Of a DNA stretch of 64,000 nucleotides, positions 35,440-44,849 are shown piece after piece. The DNA is from Tulasnella sp. 424 (taxonomy: Eukaryota > Basidiomycota > Agaricomycetes > Cantharellales > Tulasnellaceae), in contig WSUB01000005.1 in assembly GCA_019633425.1 (NCBI GenBank), positions 1 to 64,000 of the forward strand, read 5' to 3'. Both the position numbers and the translations under genes were made by a program. Under the pieces are notes generated by a model. The model was not told where the DNA came from. It saw only the letters and a list, made by a program, of their open reading frames with translations, and ran no database searches. The first letter of the stretch is position 1, and every line of letters begins with the position of its first letter.

Positions 35440-36525
35440 TCACATCGTAGCCAACAGGGCTGCCCGCTGTTGGAGCTCGTCGCGGAACGCAACGCAAAAC
35501 TCGTTGAACGGCTCTTGCCTCGGGATGGCGAATACAACGTTGCTAAATTTACCCTGGAATCTGCCACCTGGACCCAACAGGCGAGCCCAGATCCTTGCAA
35601 CAGAGCTCATGGAGTTGCGGAACATGCCTGACGTCCAACGTCGCATGAGTGGGTGCTGCAAGTTAACACGTCCACAACCACTCACCAGCACCAAAGCCCG
35701 TCAGGATGAGAACTTTATCACCCTCGAGTTCAAAAACTCTCAAAATCTTTCCCATCCTCTGTTCCATGACGTCCGTGATCCTTTGTTCCACCTCGGGTAC
35801 CTGCATCGACGTCTCCCTAACCTGGTTCGCATTGACAGGAGAACTGGTGACAAAGTCGCAATCCAGTGGCGCTGCCCAGTTTCCAGCGTCGTCCTTAAGT
35901 AGGGTGACTCCTCCCGAATATATCATAGCGTCAGTCCAGTAGCCATTGAAATCGTTTCCTTGATGAAGGGTGTAAAATGGTCGAGCAGTGGCGGTGCTGA
36001 GCGAGTGTGTAACGTTGGTACCACGAGCGAGGGAAGTCTCTTGACATTCGTGACGGCCGTTCTCGAATCCTCCGCCAGGGCGAACAGCGTCTCCGCACTG
36101 AAGTACGCCAATTTTGTTATCGTCCGCGGCCGAGGGGTGTTCTGCCCACTCTCGTGCAGCAGCGAGAGTCGTTTGAAGTCGGAAGTGGATATCAGTTGGA
36201 ACATTGTTCTCTGGCTCGACCTCCTTTGAATCGAGATCAGGGATACGCCAGTTGGACAAGGCGGCATCTTGCGGCCCGAAATAGATCGTGTTGGCTTGCA
36301 ATTGACGATTCCTGGTGGCAAGTTGGTGGACTCTACCGTCGTATGTGCGGTAATTCTGAAACAAGCATAGCCCCCAAAAGCAGGGTCGAAGCGTTAGTCG
36401 TACCCAACACTTGGAGGCTATGCAGTACGTACGCCATCTCTGATCGCCTGCGCGGTCTCAGTGGCAGCCTGCTTGCGAGCTACGATTGGCGCAGCAGTTT
36501 CGGGTCTGACTCTCATGAAGGACAT
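35440..36525 (-). CDS. Microbial-type PARG-like macrodomain protein, copy 2 (catalytic Glu replaced)
   Basis: Paralogue of the downstream gene with the same exon layout. Exon 1 from the ATG at 36525 encodes MSFMRVRPETAAPIVARKQA and AIRDG, then splices to NYRTYDGRVHQLATRNRQLQ. Further blocks are THIHFRLQ-like IHFRLQTTLAAAREWAE, IGVLQCGDAVRPGGGF, CQETSLARGTN (motif at about 36034-36080), MIYSGGVTLLKDD, KILRVFELEGDKVLILTGFG and SSVARIWARLLG. The signature reads GGG-X8-QET, so the second, catalytic Glu of the family QEE motif is Thr. The ADP-ribose-binding GGG loop is intact. This suggests a binding protein rather than a hydrolase; that is inference. It is divergent from SLX9 over 428 bp. Confidence 0.85.
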
Positions 36526-36739
36526 TGCAGTAATAGATTCGTCGAAGAGCTAGGTATCTGAGGAAGACGTGCACAGGAAGTAGATTATGTCAGGTTTTGA
36601 AATGGACGGTGGGGACAAATGCCCTTCTTTCAAGGTCTGGTGCAAGACAAAGGACCAAACTTACGAGGGGAAGTAAAGACGTGGATTTGGACTGAATCAC
36701 AGATGGACCTTTCCTTGATCGTTTGGTGTGCTCTGGCTT

Positions 36740-36767
36740 GGGGGAGGGGGGAGAGGGGAGAGGGGGA
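36740..36767 (+). promoter_or_regulatory. G-quadruplex-type G tract in a divergent promoter
   Basis: 28 consecutive purines with four G runs of 5, 6, 4 and 5 bases separated by A, AGA and AGA. This satisfies the usual G3+/loop 1-7 rule for an intramolecular G-quadruplex on the plus strand. Confidence 0.7.
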
Positions 36768-36797
36768 TGATGGTTGCGGATAAGTGGTGGTGTACAC

Positions 36798-36804
36798 TAT
36801 AAAA
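36798..36804 (+). promoter_or_regulatory. TATA box-like element (TATAAAA), likely for SLX9
   Basis: TATAAAA in the 428-bp gap between copy 2 of the PARG-like genes and SLX9. It lies about 150 bp upstream of the SLX9 start codon and 30 bp downstream of the G tract. Confidence 0.5.
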
Positions 36805-36953
36805 GCGGCAAGCGGCGATGCGGTTGTGCAAGGCAGGCAGGTGGGACCTTCTACTAGGTGGGAATTATCACGTGAGAGGTCCCTTCAATTTCCCTTTCAG
36901 TTTTTATTTCCCGCACTTGTACGCTCAAACCAGTCCAAAAGATCAAAATAGCG

Positions 36954-37809
36954 ATGGTCTGTGTAGCTGATCAGTGAGCATGGGTGCCGGGCCGCTGAGA
37001 TTATCCTACAGCCAAAAGCTACCGGAAGGTCTAGAGTTGGAAAACACCTCTCCTCGGCACGACCCAGGGTCCGTTTCGCGGATTCGAATCCGGAGGATAA
37101 CCCCAGTGGAGGAATATTAGACGATGGTTCTATTGACCCTACTGCTTCAGTGAGTCCCTCATTCTATGGGATCGGGCGAGATTTGACTATCATGAATCCC
37201 CCAGGGCTCGGAAATCCTGGCGGCAATCACAAGGTCAGCAGAAGCGAAAGCGGACGTAAATACAGTGAAGAAGAAAGACAAGATGAAGGCGAAGCATGAT
37301 GCATTTGTGCAACGTATGTGTGGCGCTGTGGCTTTGGGTTTCATCCCATCCACATGGACATGCTTTCACCGCAGGCCTCGAATCCGCGCCTTCACCTTTT
37401 GCACGTTCCAAGGATCGAATCGGAAAGCAGAGAAAACTAAAGCCGACATTATCGTTCGGAATGGAGGATATGAACTCGGCTTTGGAGTCTATTTTCGCTG
37501 ACGATGACGGTGAAGAGTGGGGGGGACTGAATACACAGCCCAAGAAACAAAAGACGCAACTGATAGGCGAGTCGACCACCAAAATGACGTCTGCACAGAT
37601 GAAACGGATCTTGTGAGTTTGAGAGTGGTCGTGTCCTCGTTCTTACGCTTGACCACAAAGTTCACCCTGGCAGACGAGAGGAACAGAAACGGCTACCCCC
37701 AATTCAGCAGCATCCAGCGTTTACAGCGAACCCATTTGCAACCATTCGTCTGCACGCCGAAAACACACTTGTCAAGCACGGGCGTGCCAAAAACGACGCG
37801 ATACCGTGA
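36954..37809 (+). CDS. SLX9: SLX9-like ribosome biogenesis protein
   Basis: Small basic nucleolar factor of 40S pre-ribosome assembly and export. My model has five exons: 36954-36956 (the ATG alone), 37012-37149, 37205-37313, 37375-37612 and 37674-37809, totalling 207 residues. Joined protein: M then PKATGRSRVGKHLSSARPRV, a segment with VNTVKKKDKMKAKHDAFVQR, SPFARSKDRIGKQRKLKP, MNSALESIFADDD, MTSAQMKRILREEQKRLPP and the closing HPAFTANPFATIRLHAENTL. The KKDKxxxKHxxFxxK block and the C-terminal NPFxxIRxHxxNTL block are the two conserved SLX9 regions. The ATG-only first exon is the least certain part; it restores the usual M-P-K start. Confidence 0.72.
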
Positions 37810-38026
37810 TACTTGATCACTTATTTATGCGTCACGTCAATGCGAAGATGCGAGTCACTCGAGGATGTAACTGTATGACAAATATGCGATTCATGCAAAT
37901 GGGAACGATGTTGATACAACATGATGGCGTGATTAATTAAAGGAAATGAACGAAAGCAAACCAACCAAAACAAAATGATGCGGGTGAACAAAAAGCGGGC
38001 ACAAAGAATACAATCGCCGTGAGCAT

Positions 38027-38932
38027 TTAACACACTGTGCGATCCACCTGGGTCTTTTGCACTCGGACTTGGATTGGTACGGGCATGCCCAAGACCACGT
38101 CCATCTCTCGTGCCTTTTCGGTTGAGAAGCTCGAAGAGGCGATAGAGGAGGAGTCCGATGATTGTGCAGTTGCCGATGAGGCAGAGAGGTGCCAGGTGAA
38201 AGGTGCCGGAGTTTCCGCCATGATGAAGAAGTCGGGATGCGAGACGCGGTGGCGAAGGCCAAGAAGAGCCAGAGAGAACCATTGAGCAAAGACTGTAGGG
38301 AGCAAGGTCGATTAGATGATGAAAAAATAGAGTATGTGATGGACGCAGTGCACTCACGCAGAACGGCAATCATGACAAAGAAGACAAGCATAACAGCCCA
38401 GTTTTGGCAGATCTCCTTGCTCGCCCTGGCCAAGTTCTGATCTGGGCTAGCAGTAGCAGCTTGGCCGATGACGTCGTCGCCGATGGTGTCTCTCTTTGTT
38501 AGGGAGGAGACCGAGGATGGTGAACAGTGGAGGCTGGGATAGTTGTTGGCCACAAGGACGATGTCGATGATTTCGATGACGCCAAAGACGAATGTCCACA
38601 CGAGTTCGAACCATACTGGAATAGCACCTTTTGCTGGTGAGCGAAGGCCGTCGACGAGGATGAGGAGGGCGAGGAAGGCTGCGAGGGCGATGTTGGTCTC
38701 GAGGAGTGGTGGAGCGCCATTTGTCAATTCTGGTGAAAAGGATGGTTGGTTAGTTAGGAACGGGTGTGGGAGGTTGGGAAAGGTTTTACGTACTGATATA
38801 CTGGCCGTTCAAATCCTGTGAAAAGTCGATATCATGGAAACGGCCAATGAGACCGCATGCTGCCGAGGCGAGGACGGCAAGTAAGAGAGCCACGCCGTAG
38901 AAGATTTGCTGCTTCCTGAAAGTGAAGGCCAT
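38027..38932 (-). CDS. Four-transmembrane protein, MARVEL-like topology, function unknown
   Basis: Exon 1 from the ATG at 38932 encodes MAFTFRKQQIFYGVALLLAV and a first membrane helix, ending in a short loop. After an intron come a second helix (NIALAAFLALLILVDGL), a third (VWFELVWTFVFGVIEIIDIV) and a loop with Cys and Ser. A fourth helix (WAVMLVFFVMIAVL plus, after a further intron, FAQWFSLALLGL) follows, then a cytosolic tail with SSATAQSSDSSSIASSSF. Short N-terminus, four helices and a long C-terminal tail resemble fungal MARVEL-type proteins, but no diagnostic motif is present. About 240 residues. Stop at 38027-38029. Confidence 0.75.
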
Positions 38933-39486
38933 CGTGTTGTATTTGGGTTGGGTGAGGAGGGAGTGATGAGGATGAGAGAGTGGGATTGACAACGTGATCG
39001 AACAGTTGTTGGGGGACAAAAACGCTCAGAGACGTGGTGGTATATAAGTTACCATTGCCGATCGGATCTGAGACCATGGTGGAGATGGGGTGGACAGCGA
39101 TGAAGAGAAGCGAGCAAGTTGCACAATCCCTTCGGCTCTGTTGCGGGCAACTTACACAGAAGCCACGGGGCATTTGAACGGGAATACAGGGTTTGTTGTG
39201 GTTTATTATAGGCAACTCTTGAGAACCCCTCTGCAGAAAACACAGTCCTCCGCATCGTCGCAGTGCAAGTGGCTCACCCATAAAGGGATCGTCGCGGCTA
39301 AAGTTCGCCATGTGTCTAGACAATGCTAGGATCGTAATGGGAGGTTCTTTGGGGACGGAGTACAACGGCGAGCTTGAAGAGAGCGCGGGAATGGGGGTGC
39401 CTTGAAATGTTGGGTTTTCTACCCCCGTCTCTGATTGGCTGCTGGTTGGCGGGCGTTGGTCGGGGGCAGTCGGTGTCAGCTCTAAC
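38933..39486. other. Intergenic region upstream of the four-TM gene
   Basis: An open minus-strand frame without an ATG start crosses this region into the four-TM gene, but shows no recognisable motif and looks like chance. Otherwise it should hold the promoter of the four-TM gene. Confidence 0.35.
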
Positions 39487-39834
39487 TCACGTTCCGGCGG
39501 TCCCTGAGAGATTGCCACACGCCGCCGCTATCAGCGTTCTCCTGATAATAGCGGACATACGGCGTCGAGATATGCGCTCACATTGCGGGCATCGTTCATC
39601 GAAACCCTGGCACTTCGCTCCCACCTCCTTGCAGCTGTCTTGCCATGTGCCGCCCACGTTCCCAGCTTTGTCGACGAGTCCGAGTACCAACATCTGTTTG
39701 TCGACATTTCGGTCTCCAGGGATCCGCAAGAAAACATCAGCCAAAACCAATTTGTCCTGATGCGCGTCCTCAAAATTGACGCGCGCACCAGCGACGTTCT
39801 GCAAAGACGGTTCTTGCATCCCGCGTCCAAGCAT
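39487..39834 (-). CDS. Possible small protein gene, unknown
   Basis: An ATG-started minus-strand frame of 115 codons (MLGRGMQEPSLQNVAGARVN, then FEDAHQDKLVLADVFLRIPG, DRNVDKQMLVLGLVDKAGNV and a Cys-containing GGTWQDSCKEVG...RCPQC). A 78-nt intron with good GTGAGC/CTCAG borders could shorten it to about 89 residues without changing the frame or stop. A TATATAAA element sits 59 bp upstream of the ATG on the same strand. The composition looks protein-like, but the opposite strand also carries an open frame and no family is recognised. Confidence 0.35.
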   Translation of the reverse strand: MLGRGMQEPSLQNVAGARVNFEDAHQDKLVLADVFLRIPGDRNVDKQMLVLGLVDKAGNVGGTWQDSCKEVGAKCQGFDERCPQCERISRRRMSAIIRRTLIAAACGNLSGTAGT

Positions 39835-39892
39835 GTCTTATCATTTCGCTATTCAAAGGCCGCATCGTCGCAGTGACTGCTAGACCAAGGTC

Positions 39893-39900
39893 TTTATATA
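39893..39900 (-). promoter_or_regulatory. TATA box-like element (TATATAAA) on the minus strand
   Basis: Lies 59 bp upstream of the ATG of the possible small gene at 39834. Its palindromic core could also serve the plus-strand gene starting at 40124, but that distance is long. Confidence 0.45.
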
Positions 39901-40123
39901 CGGCCGCCAGAACGCGTCATTCCACCTCGAGGTGGGTGCGTTCTCCGATCTTCTAATCTATTCATCAACCAATCGTCGTTGTCCGAGGAGCTGCGGCGCA
40001 TTTGCCTTCCGTCACCTTCTGCGGTCCGCGCAGCAGGAACCACTTGGCTTTTTAATGGACCCCCCAAGTCTCCACTACCTGCTCCCTCTCATCGCCTCAA
40101 ATTTTCCAGTTTGATCTCAACCA

Positions 40124-41891
40124 TGGATCACAAACTCGCAGACGAAGATCAATGGCCGCTCTTGGCCGGCCAGCGTCTTGATGACGAAGAGCGACTGCTG
40201 CAAAAGACCAATCAACAATCCGAGCCCATCACCCCAGTCTCCAGTCGGTGCAACGGCGTACGTCGCGCCATCGTTTGTGCTACCAAGGGTCTCGTTCTCG
40301 TTGGTGTCCTCGTTTATCTCTTTGCCGGGGTGGGTCGAAGCATGGTCGAGAAGAACTTCGCTTCCCCTCCTCCCAGCGAAACAGATCTCGCTACAGTAAG
40401 TCGTATTTCAGTACTGACTGACTTCGCCCTAACCCAAAGCCCCATCTTCGTCTAGTTTCACCACGGATTTGAACTTTTGCCTTACCCTCACGACTTTGAT
40501 GACCCCCGCGTCATATGTGAGGTCGTCAACATCACCGACGCCGCTGCCCTCCTCAAAACCCTCAGCTTTAACCTCACTACAAAGGCCGACAAGATCAAAG
40601 TATTTGCTCGCGGACCAATCTTTGGAAACGTAACCTTGGAGTCTGGTGGCACAGCCGGCGACGACATCGAAGTCGACCTCGAGTTCAAGGGTTACGAACC
40701 TCCAAAAGACGATCCCTCCGATAAAAGATACGCCGGACCGGTAGTTGTGCATACTCGTCATCCCCAGCGTCCTCTCAAAGTCAAGGTTTGCCCGTTCTAC
40801 GCACCTGGTGGAGGCTATGGCGCACTGGGAATCTTTGTAAGTGCTTTCACCAACCACGTTCCCTTCAACGTAGTGTACCGATACATTTTAATTTATTCTC
40901 AGGCCATCCACGAACGCGGCCACGATTGCGCCACTGGCGGCAAACCCCGCGGACATCCTCATGGCCCTCCACCGCCTCCTCCTCGACGGCCTCATCCACC
41001 TCCAGGCGGTCCCCCTCCTCCACCTCCCCACTCTGCCGTCGAAGCATCGATTGCCATCCGCTTCCCTAAACCTTCGTCTCTCGATCGCCTAGAGATCCAT
41101 GACTTCTCGACCGAATTAGCTGGTTTCAAGCACTCGATCCCAACCCTGGACATCGCGTTCACCAGGCTCACTCTCGTCGGAGGAGTTGAAGCCGCGGGCG
41201 TTGGTGCTACCGAATTATCGGTTGTGAATATCTTTGGAGGTGTAAAAGGCAACTTTTCTGCCAGCAAGGAATTGCTATTAACCAGCTCGACCGGTCCAAT
41301 CGATGTCAACGTCGAACTTTGGAATACCGAGTCGGAAGAGGGCTTGATAGAGCCCACAAAGTTCACTGTCGTCGCTGACAAGAGGTGAGCAGGTTGGGCC
41401 TGGATGCCGGTTGATAGGTAACGCTAAGACTTAACTTCCCCCATAGCTACATCCGTGCCAATGTCTCCCTTCTCACCTATTCATCTGAAACCACAAAACC
41501 CGCATACACCGTCGGGGCAGTTGCTTCAAACGACTTTGCGCAGCTGAACTTTACGTCCCAGCCGCTTAATAGCGTGCTCGGCGTCGAAACCTTCAGCAAG
41601 AATCACCCGACCTCGGTCTACCTTCACCCGGTGTTCGAGGGAGACTTTTCAGTCAGCTCGGTCTTTCACGATCCTGTCATAGTTGCTCCGGAAGATACCA
41701 AGGATCCATACGGCGAAGGTCGGAAACGAGTCGTGAAGACGGAGAAAACTTGGGTACCTTGGACCAAGAAGGGGAGCGTCAAGTGGGTGAAAGAATCAGA
41801 CGAAGATACCATGGGAGAAGTCACAAATGTTCAGCTGGGAACGGTAAAGGTGACGACGGTGAATGGTCTTGCTGCTTTGATTCTGGGTTAA
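40124..41891 (+). CDS. Type II membrane protein with extracellular beta-rich domain, function unknown
   Basis: Exon 1 encodes a hydrophilic head (MDHKLADEDQWPLLAGQRLD), then a single membrane helix (KGLVLVGVLVYLFAGV) near residue 65, so the bulk faces the exterior or the ER lumen. The ectodomain has alternating strand patterns (KIKVFARGPIFGNVTLESGG, SSTGPIDVNVELWN) like the adhesin-type DUF4097 or DUF7330 beta-solenoids, with Asn glycosylation sequons (NIT, NLT, NVT, NFS, NFT). In its middle is a His/Pro-rich linker (HGPPPPPPRRPHPPPGGPPP at about 40960-41020). Three introns. Agaricomycete proteins of this layout are common and unnamed. Divergent from the possible small gene. Confidence 0.8.
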
Positions 41892-42172
41892 CGCAGTTGG
41901 CGAATGAGTCGATGTAATTGTTTCCGTTGCTTCTGTTGCTTTTCCCATCTCCAAAAAAAGTTAGTCACAATGTCGAATAATATGTACTAGGCGGTTCATC
42001 GCTGCGTGGGGTGCTTTGCGCTGTGGATGCTGCGGTGTTTGTGGCGACGACTGCGGGAACTTCGGGTATAAGAACGCATTTGGGTTGAGACTGACGTCGT
42101 TCTTCAAGATCCTGAAATCTGATTCCTCCTCCTCGCATCCCCCAACCCTCTCCCACTGTACCAGCGTCCATT

Positions 42173-44661
42173 ATGCAGTACGTTTCATTCAAGCAGATTC
42201 TTAGAGAGGCGGTAGAGATTAAATGGTGATGACACAGGGCGATCAAGCTGCAACGAAAGTACCCGCAAGTCTCGCAGGAGGAGATGTTCTCCCTAATAGA
42301 CAAATTCAAGTGCGGACAGCGTGCCCCGTGAAATCGCGTCTGCTTTGATGCTGATATTGCCTATCTTCAAGTGCCATCACGACAGATACACCAGGAAGAG
42401 TCCCAAAGGCAACGGTCATTCAAGCTCTTCAAGCTCAAGGGGAGAGCTACGACCGCGTACGAGAGACATTGAAAGACGTTAGCATAGACGCTAGTGGCAA
42501 GGTCGAGGTCGAGGATTGGGTAGAGGTGCGTTGGTTTAGGATGCAACGTTTGATCTCTCATTGATGACGCTGTCTGCAGTTGAACGTCAAGCTGAAAACC
42601 CAGCAGCAATCAGTCCTACCTACCAAGGCTGGCAAGGTCACGGTCAAGGGTTCGAACGCCAATGTCAGCCATACGATTAACGAAGATGAGCGTTCCGAAT
42701 TTACGATACATATTAATGGAGTGAGTGGATGTTGCTTGAGCGCAGGGATCGCGCTAACCTCGACTGGGCGATAGGTCCTCGCCGGCGACCAAGATATCGG
42801 AAGTCGTCTGCCGATACCTACAGATACAATGCAACTGTTCGATGAATGCAGAGGTTCGTTCTTTGCTCGATTCTCTTATTATCGACGCTAAATTTCGGAA
42901 TCTCTCGCTTTCAGACGGTCTCATCCTATCAAAGCTTATCAACGACTCTGTTCCGGACACTATCGATACTCGCGTTCTCAACGTTCCCAAGTCAAAGCCC
43001 CTCAACGCGTTCCAGATCACAGAGAACAACAACATTGTCATCCTGTCTGCCAAGGCCATTGGATGCAGCGTCGTCAACATCGGTCCTCAGGATATTGCGG
43101 ATGGGAAGGAGATCTTAATTCTCGGCCTGATTTGGCAAATCATTCGAAAAGGTCTCTTGAGTCGAGTTGACATCAAGTTCCATCCAGAATTGTACCGTTT
43201 GTTGTACGAGGATGAGACGCTCGAGGACTTTTTGAAGCTGCCTCCAGACCAGATCTTGCTTCGTTGGTTCAACTACCATCTCAAAGCCGCAGGATCGAAG
43301 AGAAAGTGAGACCTTTAGTTCAATCAATGAAGGGAACGAGAAATGCTAACTATGCATCTTTGGCAGAGTTAACAACTTCAGCAAAGATGTCAATGACGGC
43401 GAGAACTACACCGTCCTCTTACACCAGCTCAAACCCGATGTCTGTTCTTTGGCACCTCTCCAAACAACGGACCTACCGACCAGGGCGGAAGAGGTCCTAC
43501 AGAATGCGGACGCCATCGGCTGCCGGAAATACCTCACTGCACAATCCCTCCTTGTTGGAAATCCCAAGCTCAACCTCGCCTTCGTTGCCAACCTGTTCAA
43601 TAACTATCCTGGGCTTGAGGCACTGACCGAACCTCCCCCGGAGCCTGTCGAAGACTTTGACGCCGAGGGAGAACGTGAAGCCCGCGTCTTCACCCTCTGG
43701 ATGAACTCCATCGGCGTGGAGCCTGGTGTCTACAACTTGTTCGAGGATGTCAAGGTCTGACGAACTGTTATTGGTGAAGTAGATATCGGTACTGACTTGG
43801 CATTGTAGAATGGTATTCCAATCATCCAAGCCTTTGACAAGCTCATTCCGGGCTCCGTCATCTGGAGACGCGTCAACAAACCGAGCGCCATGCCAACCTC
43901 CCCGGTCAGGTCAATGGACGAAGATGAAGAAGGACCGCTTCCTCCTCAAGGTCTTTCACGTTTCAAGGCTGTTGAAAACAACAACTATGCCATCGAGCTC
44001 GCCAAGGCCAACAAGATGCACATCGTTGGTATTCAAGGAGCTGATCTGGTTGACGGCAAGAAGACTTTAGTTCTCGGTGTGGTTTGGCAGCTCATGAGGT
44101 AAGCTTTTGCCATGTACCCAAAGGTGTTTTGGTTAACGTTAAGTTCCCGACACGTTCCAAGGTTGAGCATCACTCAAACTCTCGCATCCCTTAATCCCAA
44201 TGGGCGGCCACCAAGCGACCAAGACATGTTGAGATGGGCTAACGAAACTGCCAAGAAGGGTCATCCTCAAACCACCCCACTCAGGAGTTTCAAAGATCCT
44301 GCGATTTCCAGCGGCATCTTCTTCCTCAACCTGGTGGATTCCATGCGTCCTGGCATCGTCGACCAAAGTTTGGTGATAAATCCTGCCAATTCATTTGAGG
44401 AGCAGCGTCAGAACGGTATGTCGCTCTGCTGCTTATGTTCGAACACACATTGAAGCTTTGACCTCTTTGCAGCAAAACTGGCGATCTCGATTGCAAGAAA
44501 GATGAATGCTCTCATTTTCCTTGTCCCTGAAGATATCGTTGACGTCAGGCCGCGTTTGGTGTGTCGATCCGTCTATATCTCCTTCCTCCTGCTTTTATTG
44601 ATGTGTTATCTTTTAGATCCTTACGTTCGTTGGCAGCTTGATGGCCCTACACAAGAAGTGA
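42173..44661 (+). CDS. SAC6: Fimbrin (plastin), actin-bundling protein
   Basis: Cross-links actin filaments in patches and cables. Exon 1 is only ATG-CA (42173-42177) and splices to AIKLQRKYPQVSQEEMFSLI. The N-terminal EF-hand region includes VSIDASGKVEVEDWVELN. Four calponin-homology domains follow in two actin-binding units. CH1 covers HTINEDERSEFTIHINGVLA and DGLILSKLINDSVPDTIDTR, with the fimbrin signature NAFQITENNNIVILSAKAIG. CH2 covers ILLRWFNYHLKAAG and NFSKDVNDGENYTVLLHQL. CH3 covers EREARVFTLWMNSIGV and NNYAIELAKANKMHIVGIQG. CH4 covers MLRWANETAKKG and ISSGIFFLNLVDSMRPG. The last exon ends LTFVGSLMALHKK at 44661. About 640 residues, as expected. At least nine introns. Confidence 0.95.
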
Positions 44662-44849
44662 GGTGGCTAGAAGACCACCGAGAACTAAGGTTGCCAAGGT
44701 TGAAGCTATACTCTACATCTAGCCCTCGATAGTATTGTTTTGCAATTGGAAACAATGGATAGGCATTCTACTACAATCATCTATATGGGAGTGATGTGCG
44801 TTTGTTTTTGTTTGGCAACCTGTTCGGGAATCGACGACTTCGCCCCGAC

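Noticed and set aside
34967..35902. A 311-codon plus-strand open frame antisense to the second PARG-like gene
   Set aside because: The minus strand carries a clear, well-spliced family member over the same bases; the plus-strand translation has no motif and biased composition.
37078..37098. A GGATTCGAATCCGG stretch resembling a tRNA T arm
   Set aside because: It is inside exon 2 of SLX9 and no cloverleaf can be formed.
38832..39518. A 228-codon minus-strand frame across the start of the four-TM gene
   Set aside because: It has no ATG at its start, overlaps the promoter and first exon of a better-supported gene, and shows no domain.
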